Below the pieces are notes generated by a model, which was given only the letters and a program-made list of their open reading frames with translations, did not search any database and was not told where the DNA came from. A stretch of DNA of 8,823 nt from Avimicrobium caecorum (lineage in GTDB: Bacteria; Bacillota; Clostridia; Oscillospirales; Ruminococcaceae): assembly GCA_904394705.1 (NCBI GenBank), contig CAJFNJ010000029.1:1-8823 (forward strand). The letters are read 5' to 3'. The stretch's first letter is position 1. Every line of letters starts with the position of its first letter. This document shows positions 1-4,912 of this stretch, piece by piece. The translations under genes were made by a program, and so were the position numbers.

Positions 1-1
1 C

Positions 2-115
2 CGCAAGAACGGCGTGACCTACACCCTGAACGGTCAGAAGATCGGCCCGATCACCAAGATCTGGTACAACTTCGATGAGAACCTGGAGACCACCCTGCAG
101 CCTGTAGAGGAATAA
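2..115 (+). CDS. C-terminal end of an unrecognised protein (5' truncated)
   Basis: The open frame entering at base 2 encodes 37 residues and ends in TAA at 113-115. The tail is soluble-looking and mixed in charge (it includes KIWYNFDENLETTLQPVEE). Codons end mostly in C or G (AAC, GGC, ACC, CTG, CAG), as in the ribosomal genes further along, which supports real coding. A strong terminator follows 27 bases after the stop. No family-defining motif is present in this fragment, so no function is assigned. The gene converges on the transporter-like gene at 184-1410, so the two are not in one operon. Confidence 0.75.
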   Translation, partial: RKNGVTYTLNGQKIGPITKIWYNFDENLETTLQPVEE

Positions 116-135
116 TCCGGTTCTGACCCGATTAT

Positions 136-176
136 AAAAAGACACCCCTGATCCGCAGTGGACCAGGGGTGTTTTT
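136..176. terminator. Bidirectional intrinsic terminator
   Basis: A nine-base-pair perfect stem (ACACCCCTG at 142-150 with CAGGGGTGT at 164-172) continues inward with TCC/GGA across one mismatch and closes on a five-base loop (155-159). It is flanked by AAAAA at 136-140 and TTTTT at 172-176, so either strand gives a GC-rich hairpin followed by a U-run. It sits between two convergent stop codons (115 and 184) and probably ends transcription from both sides. Confidence 0.93.
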
Positions 177-183
177 GTTCTAT

Positions 184-1410
184 TCAGGCAAAGATCATGG
201 GGGCCAGTACGCCAGCCAGTGCCACCGATGCAATGGTGACTGTGGCGAAGCCGCCGACGATCATCTTGGGCATGATGTACTCCAGAGCCTTGGCCCGGGT
301 TTCGTCATCACAGTCCAGGCTGTCGCAGACCTCATTGGAGAGGATCTCAGTACCGGGGTAACCGATCATACTGGTGCAGGCAATGGCACAGGAAACCGCC
401 GGGGAGTAGCCCACCAGCTTGCCGATGATGATGGCAACCACACAGGTAGCCAGCGAGTAGATTACCAGCAGGCCAGCCAGCGGAACGATCATCTCCACTA
501 CATCCATCGGCTCCACCTGAGCCAGAGTGCCGGGGAGCATCAGCATCAGGCCCAGCATCATCAGGCCGTAGGAGTCAGCCTTCTGCAGGGTACCCTTCTC
601 CAGGAAGCCCAGCCGGGTGAACAGCAGGCCGAAGAGCAGGTAGCTGATGTTCGGGTTGAGGAAGTAGTTGCCGGCGTCAGCGCCGGGGATCTGGGTTGCC
701 AGGCCGACCAGATTGGCAACAGTCGCTACGATCGCCAGCTTGAACAGCTTCATGTTGTTGGTGTTGCTGGCCTTGCCAGTGGGCTTGAAGATGCGGATAT
801 CCGGCAGCTTGAAGGTCTTGCCGCTGGAAGCAGCGCTGGCAGAGAAGTCGCCTCTTGCGATCTTGGCGGTGAGCTCCCGCTTCATGCCATAGGTTGCGAT
901 GGGCATACCGATGAACTTACGGAAGGACATGACCAGAATGGCAAAAGCAGCCACTTCCGGACGACCGGCGGTATTGGCAGCGGTCTGCACCAGCAGAACA
1001 GCGATGGTACCGCCAGCGGTGGCAGGCACTGCGGTGAGAGCCCACTCACGACCGAACAGCATGGCGCCAATGGTAAAGGCTCCGATGACGACACCCACCA
1101 TACCAAGCAGCGCCACAACGACCGTTTTCCATTCCTTGATCATATCCTCCAGGTCGATGAGGGTGCCCAGATTGACGATGAGCAGGCCGACGCCGAAATT
1201 GCTCATGGCAGCAGCCAGACCAGGGGCGGAAGTGACATTGTCCGGGAGGATGTTCAGCCAGAAGCCGAACAGGAAGATGGCACTGGCAAACATCAGCGAA
1301 GAGACATTGCCCTTGGTGAGGCGGGACAGACATTCACCGATGACATACACACCGGCACAGGCGGCAAAGCAGGTGACTGGGTTCCAGATTGAGAGATCCG
1401 CGATACTCAT
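184..1410 (-). CDS. Polytopic inner-membrane protein, probable transporter (GltS/ESS-like organisation)
   Basis: This 408-residue protein is almost wholly hydrophobic, with about ten or more membrane segments in two blocks (roughly residues 10-175 and 222-405). A polar basic linker of about 45 residues (about 177-220) joins them. Glycine-rich re-entrant-looking stretches occur at about 78-86 (IVNLGTLID), 129-137 (PATAGGTIA) and 348-356 (MIGYPGTEI). Two-block symmetry, length near 400 residues and GGT/PGT elements recall sodium-coupled glutamate (GltS/ESS) or related secondary carriers, but I cannot name the family or substrate. I prefer the ATG at 1410. The in-frame GTG at 1425 overlaps the Shine-Dalgarno-like AAAGGTG (1425-1431 on the minus strand) and so has no site of its own. 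It is transcribed alone, from the promoter at 1679-1707 to the terminator at 136-176. Confidence 0.85.
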   Translation of the reverse strand: MSIADLSIWNPVTCFAACAGVYVIGECLSRLTKGNVSSLMFASAIFLFGFWLNILPDNVTSAPGLAAAMSNFGVGLLIVNLGTLIDLEDMIKEWKTVVVALLGMVGVVIGAFTIGAMLFGREWALTAVPATAGGTIAVLLVQTAANTAGRPEVAAFAILVMSFRKFIGMPIATYGMKRELTAKIARGDFSASAASSGKTFKLPDIRIFKPTGKASNTNNMKLFKLAIVATVANLVGLATQIPGADAGNYFLNPNISYLLFGLLFTRLGFLEKGTLQKADSYGLMMLGLMLMLPGTLAQVEPMDVVEMIVPLAGLLVIYSLATCVVAIIIGKLVGYSPAVSCAIACTSMIGYPGTEILSNEVCDSLDCDDETRAKALEYIMPKMIVGGFATVTIASVALAGVLAPMIFA

Positions 1411-1439
1411 AAATATACTACGCACCTTTCGAGTGTGAA

Positions 1440-1497
1440 ACGCTGTTCCGAGGTTTCAGCTTTTACAGGGCGCAGAAGCTCAGGTGGGGAACAGCAT
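1440..1497 (-). promoter_or_regulatory. Hairpin in the leader of the transporter-like gene
   Basis: On the minus strand, ATGCTGTTCC (1488-1497) pairs with GGAACAGCGT (1440-1449) over ten positions, one of them G-U. Inside it, AGCTT (1476-1480) and AAGCT (1458-1462) form a second stem with a 13-base loop. The loop contains the stop codon of the small ORF at 1463-1615, and the 3' arm ends a few bases before the ribosome binding site of the transporter gene. That geometry fits translation-dependent coupling or attenuation, which is inference. Confidence 0.5.
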
Positions 1498-1615
1498 CCA
1501 GGGGAGCTCCTGCTATTGGCAGCCGGTTCCGGCAGGGTTTTAGGTCGTCGCCCACCAGGGAGTCGACCCCGCGAAAGTCCGATAGGTCACATCCGCAATA
1601 CCCGATGTCTGCCAT
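1463..1615 (-). CDS. Possible 50-codon small ORF in the transporter leader
   Basis: An ATG at 1615 (minus strand) follows AAGGAGGTG with near-ideal spacing, the best ribosome binding site in this part of the window. The frame runs 50 codons to TAA at 1463-1465. The peptide is soluble-looking, with cysteines at residues 7, 9, 28 and 48 and an acidic stretch around SLVGDDLKPC. It begins about 57 bases after the predicted transcription start and ends 52 bases before the transporter ATG. An in-frame ATG at 1645 lacks a binding site. Against coding: it contains codons uncommon in the neighbours (CTA twice, ATA once), and the same bases form hairpins, so the stretch could be a structured leader RNA with a short regulatory ORF. 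No homologue is recognised. Confidence 0.45.
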   Translation of the reverse strand: MADIGYCGCDLSDFRGVDSLVGDDLKPCRNRLPIAGAPLDAVPHLSFCAL

Positions 1616-1648
1616 TCCCTCACCTCCTTGTTTGGTCAGTTTCATGAT

Positions 1649-1668
1649 TTAGCGCTTTCATTCGCTAA
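1649..1668. promoter_or_regulatory. Inverted repeat at the transporter transcription start (possible operator)
   Basis: TTAGCG (1649-1654) and CGCTAA (1663-1668) form a perfect six-base inverted repeat with an eight-base spacer. It lies just downstream of the predicted start point (about 1672) of the promoter at 1679-1707, a usual place for a repressor site. An RNA hairpin at the mRNA 5' end is the alternative. Confidence 0.4.
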
Positions 1669-1678
1669 TATGAAATAT

Positions 1679-1707
1679 ATTATCCATATAATTCACAGCT
1701 TTGTCAA
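1679..1707 (-). promoter_or_regulatory. Sigma-A promoter of the transporter-like gene
   Basis: On the minus strand a perfect -35 box TTGACA (1702-1707) is separated by 17 bases from GATAAT (1679-1684), a five-of-six match to the -10 consensus. The AT-rich surroundings stand out from the GC-rich genes on both sides. Transcription should start near 1672 and run through the small ORF and hairpin into the gene starting at 1410. Confidence 0.85.
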
Positions 1708-1748
1708 GGTCTGGACAAAACTTCGGGATAGTGACGGAATACTTTGCT

Positions 1749-1766
1749 GATTCAGCGCTCTGAATC
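1749..1766. promoter_or_regulatory. Perfect 7-bp inverted repeat upstream of the promoter (possible regulator site)
   Basis: GATTCAG (1749-1755) and CTGAATC (1760-1766) are exact reverse complements around a CGCT centre. The element lies 42 bases upstream of the -35 box at 1702-1707 and is not followed by a T-run on either strand, so it is not a terminator. The position suits an activator or auxiliary repressor of the transporter gene; the regulator is unknown. Confidence 0.4.
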
Positions 1767-1802
1767 GTGAATCTGTACAAAGCCCGCCCGTTCCATGCAT
1801 AC

Positions 1803-1835
1803 AAAAAAAGACCCCCTGTCCGCAGACAGAGGGTC
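1803..1835 (-). terminator. Intrinsic terminator of the MFS gene
   Basis: GACCCCCTGTC (1810-1820) pairs with GACAGAGGGTC (1825-1835) with one mismatch and a CGCA tetraloop. On the minus strand it is followed by seven U residues (AAAAAAA at 1803-1809 on the plus strand). It lies 20 bases after the MFS stop codon. Confidence 0.93.
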
Positions 1836-1854
1836 ATAATTTCCGGGGAAATTC

Positions 1855-3057
1855 TTATTCGGTTACCAGACGGGGCTTGCGGTTCTTGTACTGGAAGCGG
1901 TTCCAGATGCTCAGTACAGCTGCCAGCATATACACCGCCGCTGCCAGCATGAAGGGATAGAGCGGGTTGATGCCATATACAAAGGCGGCAATCAGCGGGC
2001 CCACAGTGCGTCCCAGTGCCCAGAAGGCATTGTACAGACCCGAAATGGTACCGGCCTGGTTCTTGTCCTCGTCCTTCATCATCATGACCTGCAGCACCGG
2101 TACGGTAATGGCATTGAAGGTGTAGTACACCAGCGCCGACGCCATGAAGGGCAGAACCGACTTGAAGGAAACCATCATCGCAACCGAAACCGAGCTCATC
2201 GCCAGGATCACTGTGATGGACTTGCGCACATCGGTGTGCTTGTTGATCCACATGTTGATGGTGGAGTTGGCAATGATGGCAATGACGCCGATGAGCGCCT
2301 TGAAGTAGCCGTTCACCGAGGTGGGGAAGCCCAGCTGATCCCGCAGGAAGTAGCTGAAGTAGTTGTCATAGGCCATCATGGCAAAGCCGAAGCAGAATAC
2401 AGTCGCCAGATATACACCCATGGCGGCATCCACCTTCTTCATGGAGGTGAACATGGAAGCCACCGGGTTGATCTCCTGGTAGTTGATGCGTCCGGTTTCC
2501 AGCTGGCGTCCGGGGGCATCCCGGAGCACGATGGGCGAGATGACGCCCAGGAAGAGCACCGACGCGATCTGGATATAGAAGACGAGCATCAGGCTGTAAT
2601 CGCCGATGGAGCCGCCCACAAAGTAGCCGATGCAGGTGCCCACCGACTGGAGCATGGCATAGTAAGCCATGTACTTACCACGGCTTTCCGAGTCGCTGAC
2701 GCTGATGAGGTAGGCCAGGGCATTGACCTGCAGCGCGCCGTTGAGCAGGCCGCTGATGGTACGGGCTGCCAGCAGCATGGGAACCGACCGGGCTGCGGCA
2801 AAGACTGTCTGGCCCAGGGCATAGCCGAAGTAGCCGAAGGCGATCATCTTGGGATAGGGCTTGCGGTCACCCATCTTGCCCCAGAAGGGAGCGGTGAGGA
2901 AGGTGAAGAAGCTCATCACCGAGAAGGCAACGCCCTGGATATAGGAGGGCGCTTCGATCATCTGCAGAAAGGCCGGGGTGATGGGGTGGACAAAGTTCGA
3001 GGTTATGGTGAACCCGAAGTAGATCAGAAAGAACTTGAGGACTGCTCGGTTTTTCAT
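1855..3057 (-). CDS. MFS transporter, DHA1/drug-efflux-like
   Basis: This 400-residue protein has the length and hydrophobic pattern of a 12-helix major facilitator superfamily carrier of the cytoplasmic membrane. The family's motif A is clear in the loop between helices 2 and 3 (GKMGDRKPYPK, residues 60-70). A glycine-rich helix-5 segment (GTCIGYFVGGSIGD) resembles motif C of the drug:H+ antiporters, and a central loop with charged residues precedes the second half. Proton-coupled efflux of drugs or metabolites is the likely role, but the substrate cannot be read from sequence. The ATG at 3057 is chosen because AAAGGTGG lies seven bases upstream; the in-frame ATG at 3078 would precede that site. 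The gene is monocistronic, with a terminator at 1803-1835 and a long repeat-rich region upstream. Confidence 0.93.
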   Translation of the reverse strand: MKNRAVLKFFLIYFGFTITSNFVHPITPAFLQMIEAPSYIQGVAFSVMSFFTFLTAPFWGKMGDRKPYPKMIAFGYFGYALGQTVFAAARSVPMLLAARTISGLLNGALQVNALAYLISVSDSESRGKYMAYYAMLQSVGTCIGYFVGGSIGDYSLMLVFYIQIASVLFLGVISPIVLRDAPGRQLETGRINYQEINPVASMFTSMKKVDAAMGVYLATVFCFGFAMMAYDNYFSYFLRDQLGFPTSVNGYFKALIGVIAIIANSTINMWINKHTDVRKSITVILAMSSVSVAMMVSFKSVLPFMASALVYYTFNAITVPVLQVMMMKDEDKNQAGTISGLYNAFWALGRTVGPLIAAFVYGINPLYPFMLAAAVYMLAAVLSIWNRFQYKNRKPRLVTE

Positions 3058-3120
3058 GGAGAAACCACCTTTTGTCATGAAATCAGCGGATAGTTAGTCC
3101 GCGCAAACACGGCTTGTAAT

Positions 3121-3211
3121 AAAAAACGCCGGAACAGCGTCTGCCGAGCCTATGCAGCCGGACACCCGGGGATTCCCGGGGCATGTACAGCATTGGAGGC
3201 AGGGGGCTCGG
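3121..3211 (-). promoter_or_regulatory. GC-rich structured leader segment upstream of the MFS gene
   Basis: On the minus strand CCGAGCC and GGCTCGG (3205-3211 and 3144-3150 in plus coordinates) are perfect seven-base complements. They enclose a CCCGGG-loop-CCCGGG hairpin (3165-3180). A weak four-base stem (3126-3129 with 3137-3140) then abuts a run of six T residues (A-run 3121-3126 on the plus strand). If transcription starts near 3386, this part of the leader could act as an attenuator about 65 bases before the MFS start. The final stem is short, so terminator function is uncertain. Confidence 0.35.
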
Positions 3212-3260
3212 AACCCGGGCCAGCTCCCTCCCAGGCTGGGACAACAGACCGCTGCGGTAA

Positions 3261-3402
3261 AGCATAATAACCGCTGCGGCTATTATACCATGAAGCGGTA
3301 GCGGAATGGTATAATTGGCCATTGGGACGGGAGCAGGCAAGGCCTGCGCATCGTCCGGCCATAAAAACAAGTATAATAGCCGCTTTGAGGCTATTATACC
3401 AT
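3261..3402. repeat. Cluster of AT-rich inverted and direct repeats (GGCTATTATACCAT unit)
   Basis: The 14-mer GGCTATTATACCAT occurs exactly at 3278-3291 and 3389-3402. Inverted relatives lie at 3261-3274 (imperfect), 3306-3319 (ten of its bases match exactly) and 3371-3381 (eleven match exactly). They form three inverted pairs: 3264-3274/3276-3286 (one mismatch, single-base loop), 3282-3291/3306-3315 (10 bp perfect, 14-base spacer) and 3371-3381/3389-3399 (11 bp perfect, 7-base spacer). Read in the opposite sense, the unit gives ATGGTATAATAGCC, which contains the extended -10 motif TGNTATAAT. The cluster lies between divergent membrane-protein genes, so operators and promoters are the simplest reading. 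Confidence 0.7.
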
Positions 3403-3422
3403 TTTTAACCGGCTGAGCACAA
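3393..3422 (-). promoter_or_regulatory. Candidate extended -10 promoter for the MFS gene
   Basis: On the minus strand a perfect TATAAT (3393-3398) is preceded by TG one base upstream, giving an extended -10 box. A weak -35-like TTGTGC (3417-3422) lies 18 bases away. The 11-bp inverted repeat at 3371-3399 overlaps the -10 box and predicted start point, so a protein bound there would block transcription. A second copy of the same extended -10 box at 3282-3287 could be an alternative start. The resulting leader before the MFS start codon would be about 330 bases. Confidence 0.45.
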
Positions 3423-3492
3423 CTGCATTTTATACGAAAAGACAGGATTTTTTCTGTTCCGCACCCGGATCAGCCCGTCCGTGTGACGGGGG

Positions 3493-3516
3493 GGTATACT
3501 ATTATAATAGGGTACC
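3493..3516. repeat. Palindrome related to the upstream repeat cluster
   Basis: CTATTATAATAG (3499-3510) is a perfect 12-base palindrome. The flanks GGTATA and GGTACC extend it to 24 bases with two mismatched positions per arm. It shares the CTATTATA core with the repeats at 3261-3402 and ends 23 bases before the -35 box of the promoter at 3534-3562, so it may be a further binding site of the same regulator. Confidence 0.5.
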
Positions 3517-3533
3517 GGGTGAGAGCCCTGTCC

Positions 3534-3562
3534 TTGACTGGATCGGGAGGGAGCGGTATACT
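3534..3562 (+). promoter_or_regulatory. Sigma-A promoter of the small membrane protein gene
   Basis: TTGACT (3534-3539, five of six to consensus) and TATACT (3557-3562, five of six) are 17 bases apart. Transcription would start near 3569, leaving a short leader before the ribosome binding site at 3581-3587. Confidence 0.8.
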
Positions 3563-3595
3563 GGAAGAAAGAGGAACTGAAAGGAGGGGCTGTCC

Positions 3596-4021
3596 ATGCG
3601 GGAACAGTATGATCAGAGCCGGAAGAAGGTGTCCAGGAACTGTCTGCTCCTGGGGGCGCTGGAGGTGGTTCTCGGTGTCCTTGTCTACTTCGAGATAGCA
3701 GAATTTCCGCCCCTGCCCTTCACCGACTCCCGCCTCCCGGAGGCTGTGGGGTTTGCCTCCGTCTACTATGGGGCGTATCTGCTCTACTGGGGCGGCATAC
3801 TCTGGCAGCAGGCCGGTGATGCGGAGCAGTGGCGGCAGACGGTGAGCCGGATCGCCGAGAAGTTCTGCTCCCATCCGATCCTGAGCCTTGCGGTGCTTGC
3901 CGGGCTCATAGCGGCGGAATGGGTGATCTGGAAAACGACCTATGTCGCCGTCGCCCTTCTGGCGGCGGGGGTGCTCACCCTGCTGTTCCTGCCGCTCTTT
4001 CGGCAGATGCGCCGCCTGTAA
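3596..4021 (+). CDS. Small four-helix membrane protein of unknown function
   Basis: This 141-residue protein has a basic N-terminus (residues 1-14, including SRKKVSR) followed by four predicted membrane helices at about 15-34, 50-70, 94-112 and 115-135. A polar, charged loop (about 71-93, including QAGDAEQWRQ) separates helices 2 and 3, and the C-terminus is basic (RQMRRL). Positive charges at both ends suggest both lie in the cytoplasm. AAGGAGG at 3581-3587 with eight-base spacing decides the start, and a consensus promoter and strong downstream hairpin make it a single-gene unit. I recognise no family. The long minus-strand frame across the same bases (3470-4096) lacks these signals. It is divergent from the MFS gene and may share its regulatory repeats. 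Confidence 0.8.
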   Translation: MREQYDQSRKKVSRNCLLLGALEVVLGVLVYFEIAEFPPLPFTDSRLPEAVGFASVYYGAYLLYWGGILWQQAGDAEQWRQTVSRIAEKFCSHPILSLAVLAGLIAAEWVIWKTTYVAVALLAAGVLTLLFLPLFRQMRRL

Positions 4022-4034
4022 ACCCAATGAAATT

Positions 4035-4072
4035 CTGGCCTGCCCGGTCAACTGTGCCGGGCAGGCCAGTTT
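4035..4072 (+). terminator. Strong hairpin terminator after the small membrane protein gene
   Basis: CTGGCCTGCCCGG (4035-4047) and CCGGGCAGGCCAG (4057-4069) form a perfect 13-base-pair stem with a nine-base loop, 13 bases after the stop codon. Only three T residues follow (4070-4072), so the U-run is short, but stem strength and position support a terminator that also insulates the ribosomal operon. Confidence 0.78.
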
Positions 4073-4163
4073 CGTCATATCGCACAATTCTGGCACACAG
4101 TTCTGTGCGTTTCAGAGAAATTCATAGAAAACGCGATTTTTCAGGCATTTCTGAAAAAAATGC

Positions 4164-4192
4164 TTGCAATCGGCACCCCTCCGTGATATTAT
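4164..4192 (+). promoter_or_regulatory. Sigma-A promoter of the S10 ribosomal protein operon
   Basis: TTGCAA (4164-4169) and TATTAT (4187-4192) are 17 bases apart. A run of seven A residues (4154-4160) just upstream of the -35 box resembles an UP element, as expected for a highly expressed operon. The start point would be near 4199. An overlapping TATAAT at 4190-4195 has a 20-base spacer and is less likely. A perfect TTTTTCAG/CTGAAAAA inverted repeat (4137-4144/4151-4158) lies immediately upstream. Confidence 0.7.
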
Positions 4193-4198
4193 AATTAA

Positions 4199-4523
4199 GC
4201 GTGACTGCACAAGATATGCGATGAAGCGAGAGGTTGCCGCAAGAATGCGGGGAATTTTCGCCGAGTATGTCCGATTTCAAACCGGGCGACTTCACTTTTG
4301 AATACTGAACGGGAAATCCTGTGGAGAACTTGTTCTCCGGCGGGAGTTCTCATCGTCAGCCCTCCGGCAGGTCCGGCAGGGAAAAGGTGGTTCCGGGTAA
4401 ACAGCACGGTTTTCAACTCGAAAATCAGGGCGGTTTGGCCGGTTTTTTCTATGAAGGACGATGAAACACCCGGCAGGGTGTTCAGTAGGAGGCGTCGCTG
4501 CAAAACAAATTATTAGGGAGGCG
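4199..4523 (+). promoter_or_regulatory. Long structured 5' leader of the S10 operon
   Basis: About 330 bases separate the predicted start point from rpsJ, and no gene is supported inside. Possible helices are: 4222-4228 with 4287-4294 (seven pairs, one bulge), enclosing CCGC/GCGG (4237-4240/4247-4250) and a small stem at 4270-4286; GGAGAA/TTCTCC (4323-4328/4333-4338); a CCGG-based stem at 4360-4381; GGTTTTC with GAAAATC (4408-4414/4420-4426, one G-U); and AACACCC-GGCA-GGGTGTT (4465-4482), seven perfect pairs. A T6 run lies at 4443-4448 without a convincing stem directly before it. S10 operons of gamma-proteobacteria are autoregulated by L4 through such a leader; a comparable role here is inference, and the sequence is not recognised as a named RNA family. 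Confidence 0.5.
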
Positions 4524-4529
4524 ATGAAT

Positions 4530-4841
4530 GTGGCAGTCAAGGAAAAAATCAGAATCAGACTGAAGGGTTATGATCACCGTCTGGTGGATCTTTCGGCAGA
4601 AAAGATCGTGGAAACAGCGAAGCGTACCGGCGCAAGAGTGTCCGGCCCGATCCCGCTGCCCACTGAGCGTGAGATCGTAACCATCCTGCGCGCTGTTCAT
4701 AAGTACAAGGACAGCCGTGAGCAGTTTGAGACCAGAACCCACAAGAGACTCATTGACATCCTGAGACCCTCGAACAAGACTGTTGAGGCTCTCACAAGTC
4801 TGGAGCTCCCTGCCGGTGTCGAGATCGAGATCAAGCTGTAA
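4530..4841 (+). CDS. rpsJ: 30S ribosomal protein S10
   Basis: S10 is a small-subunit head protein that also takes part in transcription antitermination as NusE. The sequence is unmistakable from KEKIRIRLKGYDHRLVD at the N-terminus through SGPIPLPTE, HKYKDSREQFE and THKRLIDI to the C-terminal LPAGVEIEIKL, and its 103 residues match the usual 100-105. I choose the GTG at 4530 because GGGAGG (4516-4521) is eight bases upstream and the product then begins MAVKEKIRIR. The in-frame ATG at 4524 lies only two bases from that site and would add two residues. First gene of the S10 operon; the gap to rplC is 71 bases. Confidence 0.96.
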   Translation: MAVKEKIRIRLKGYDHRLVDLSAEKIVETAKRTGARVSGPIPLPTEREIVTILRAVHKYKDSREQFETRTHKRLIDILRPSNKTVEALTSLELPAGVEIEIKL

Positions 4842-4912
4842 AAAGCATCTCGGTGTTCACCGGGTCATGTCGGCGAAAAGTCGACCAATAACCTTAGGAG
4901 GTAGGAAAGAAA

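Noticed and set aside
169..1392. 407-codon open frame on the plus strand
   Set aside because: It is antisense to the transporter gene and its protein is rich in H, Q, G and D with no domain or ribosome binding site. It is a shadow of codon bias on the other strand.
1436..1672. 6S RNA or a known riboswitch in the transporter leader
   Set aside because: Some segments loosely recall 6S RNA, but I could not match the conserved bubble or any named riboswitch core, so only an unnamed leader is reported.
2236..3093. 285-codon plus-strand frame across the MFS gene
   Set aside because: Low-complexity H/G/E/D composition, antisense to a clear MFS protein, and no ribosome binding site.
1440..3140. 11-base ACGCTGTTCCG shared between 1440-1450 and the minus strand at 3130-3140
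   Set aside because: A single shared 11-mer is expected by chance in a window of this size.
3150..3362. 70-codon minus-strand frame (and an overlapping 95-codon one) in the MFS leader
   Set aside because: No ribosome binding site before either start, and the composition follows the palindromic repeats. It could be a leader ORF, but nothing positive supports that.
3470..4096. 208-codon minus-strand frame opposite the small membrane protein
   Set aside because: The plus-strand frame has a near-consensus promoter, AAGGAGG and coherent membrane helices; this frame has none of these and runs through the terminator hairpin.
4420..4449. Intrinsic terminator/attenuator at the T6 run in the rpsJ leader
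   Set aside because: The best stem immediately upstream has only three pairs, and longer pairings need bulges or distant partners. It is kept only as a note in the leader entry.
4461..4523. N-terminal extension of rpsJ from the ATG at 4461
   Set aside because: It would add 21-23 residues not found in S10 proteins, and those bases form the 4465-4482 hairpin and the ribosome binding site region.
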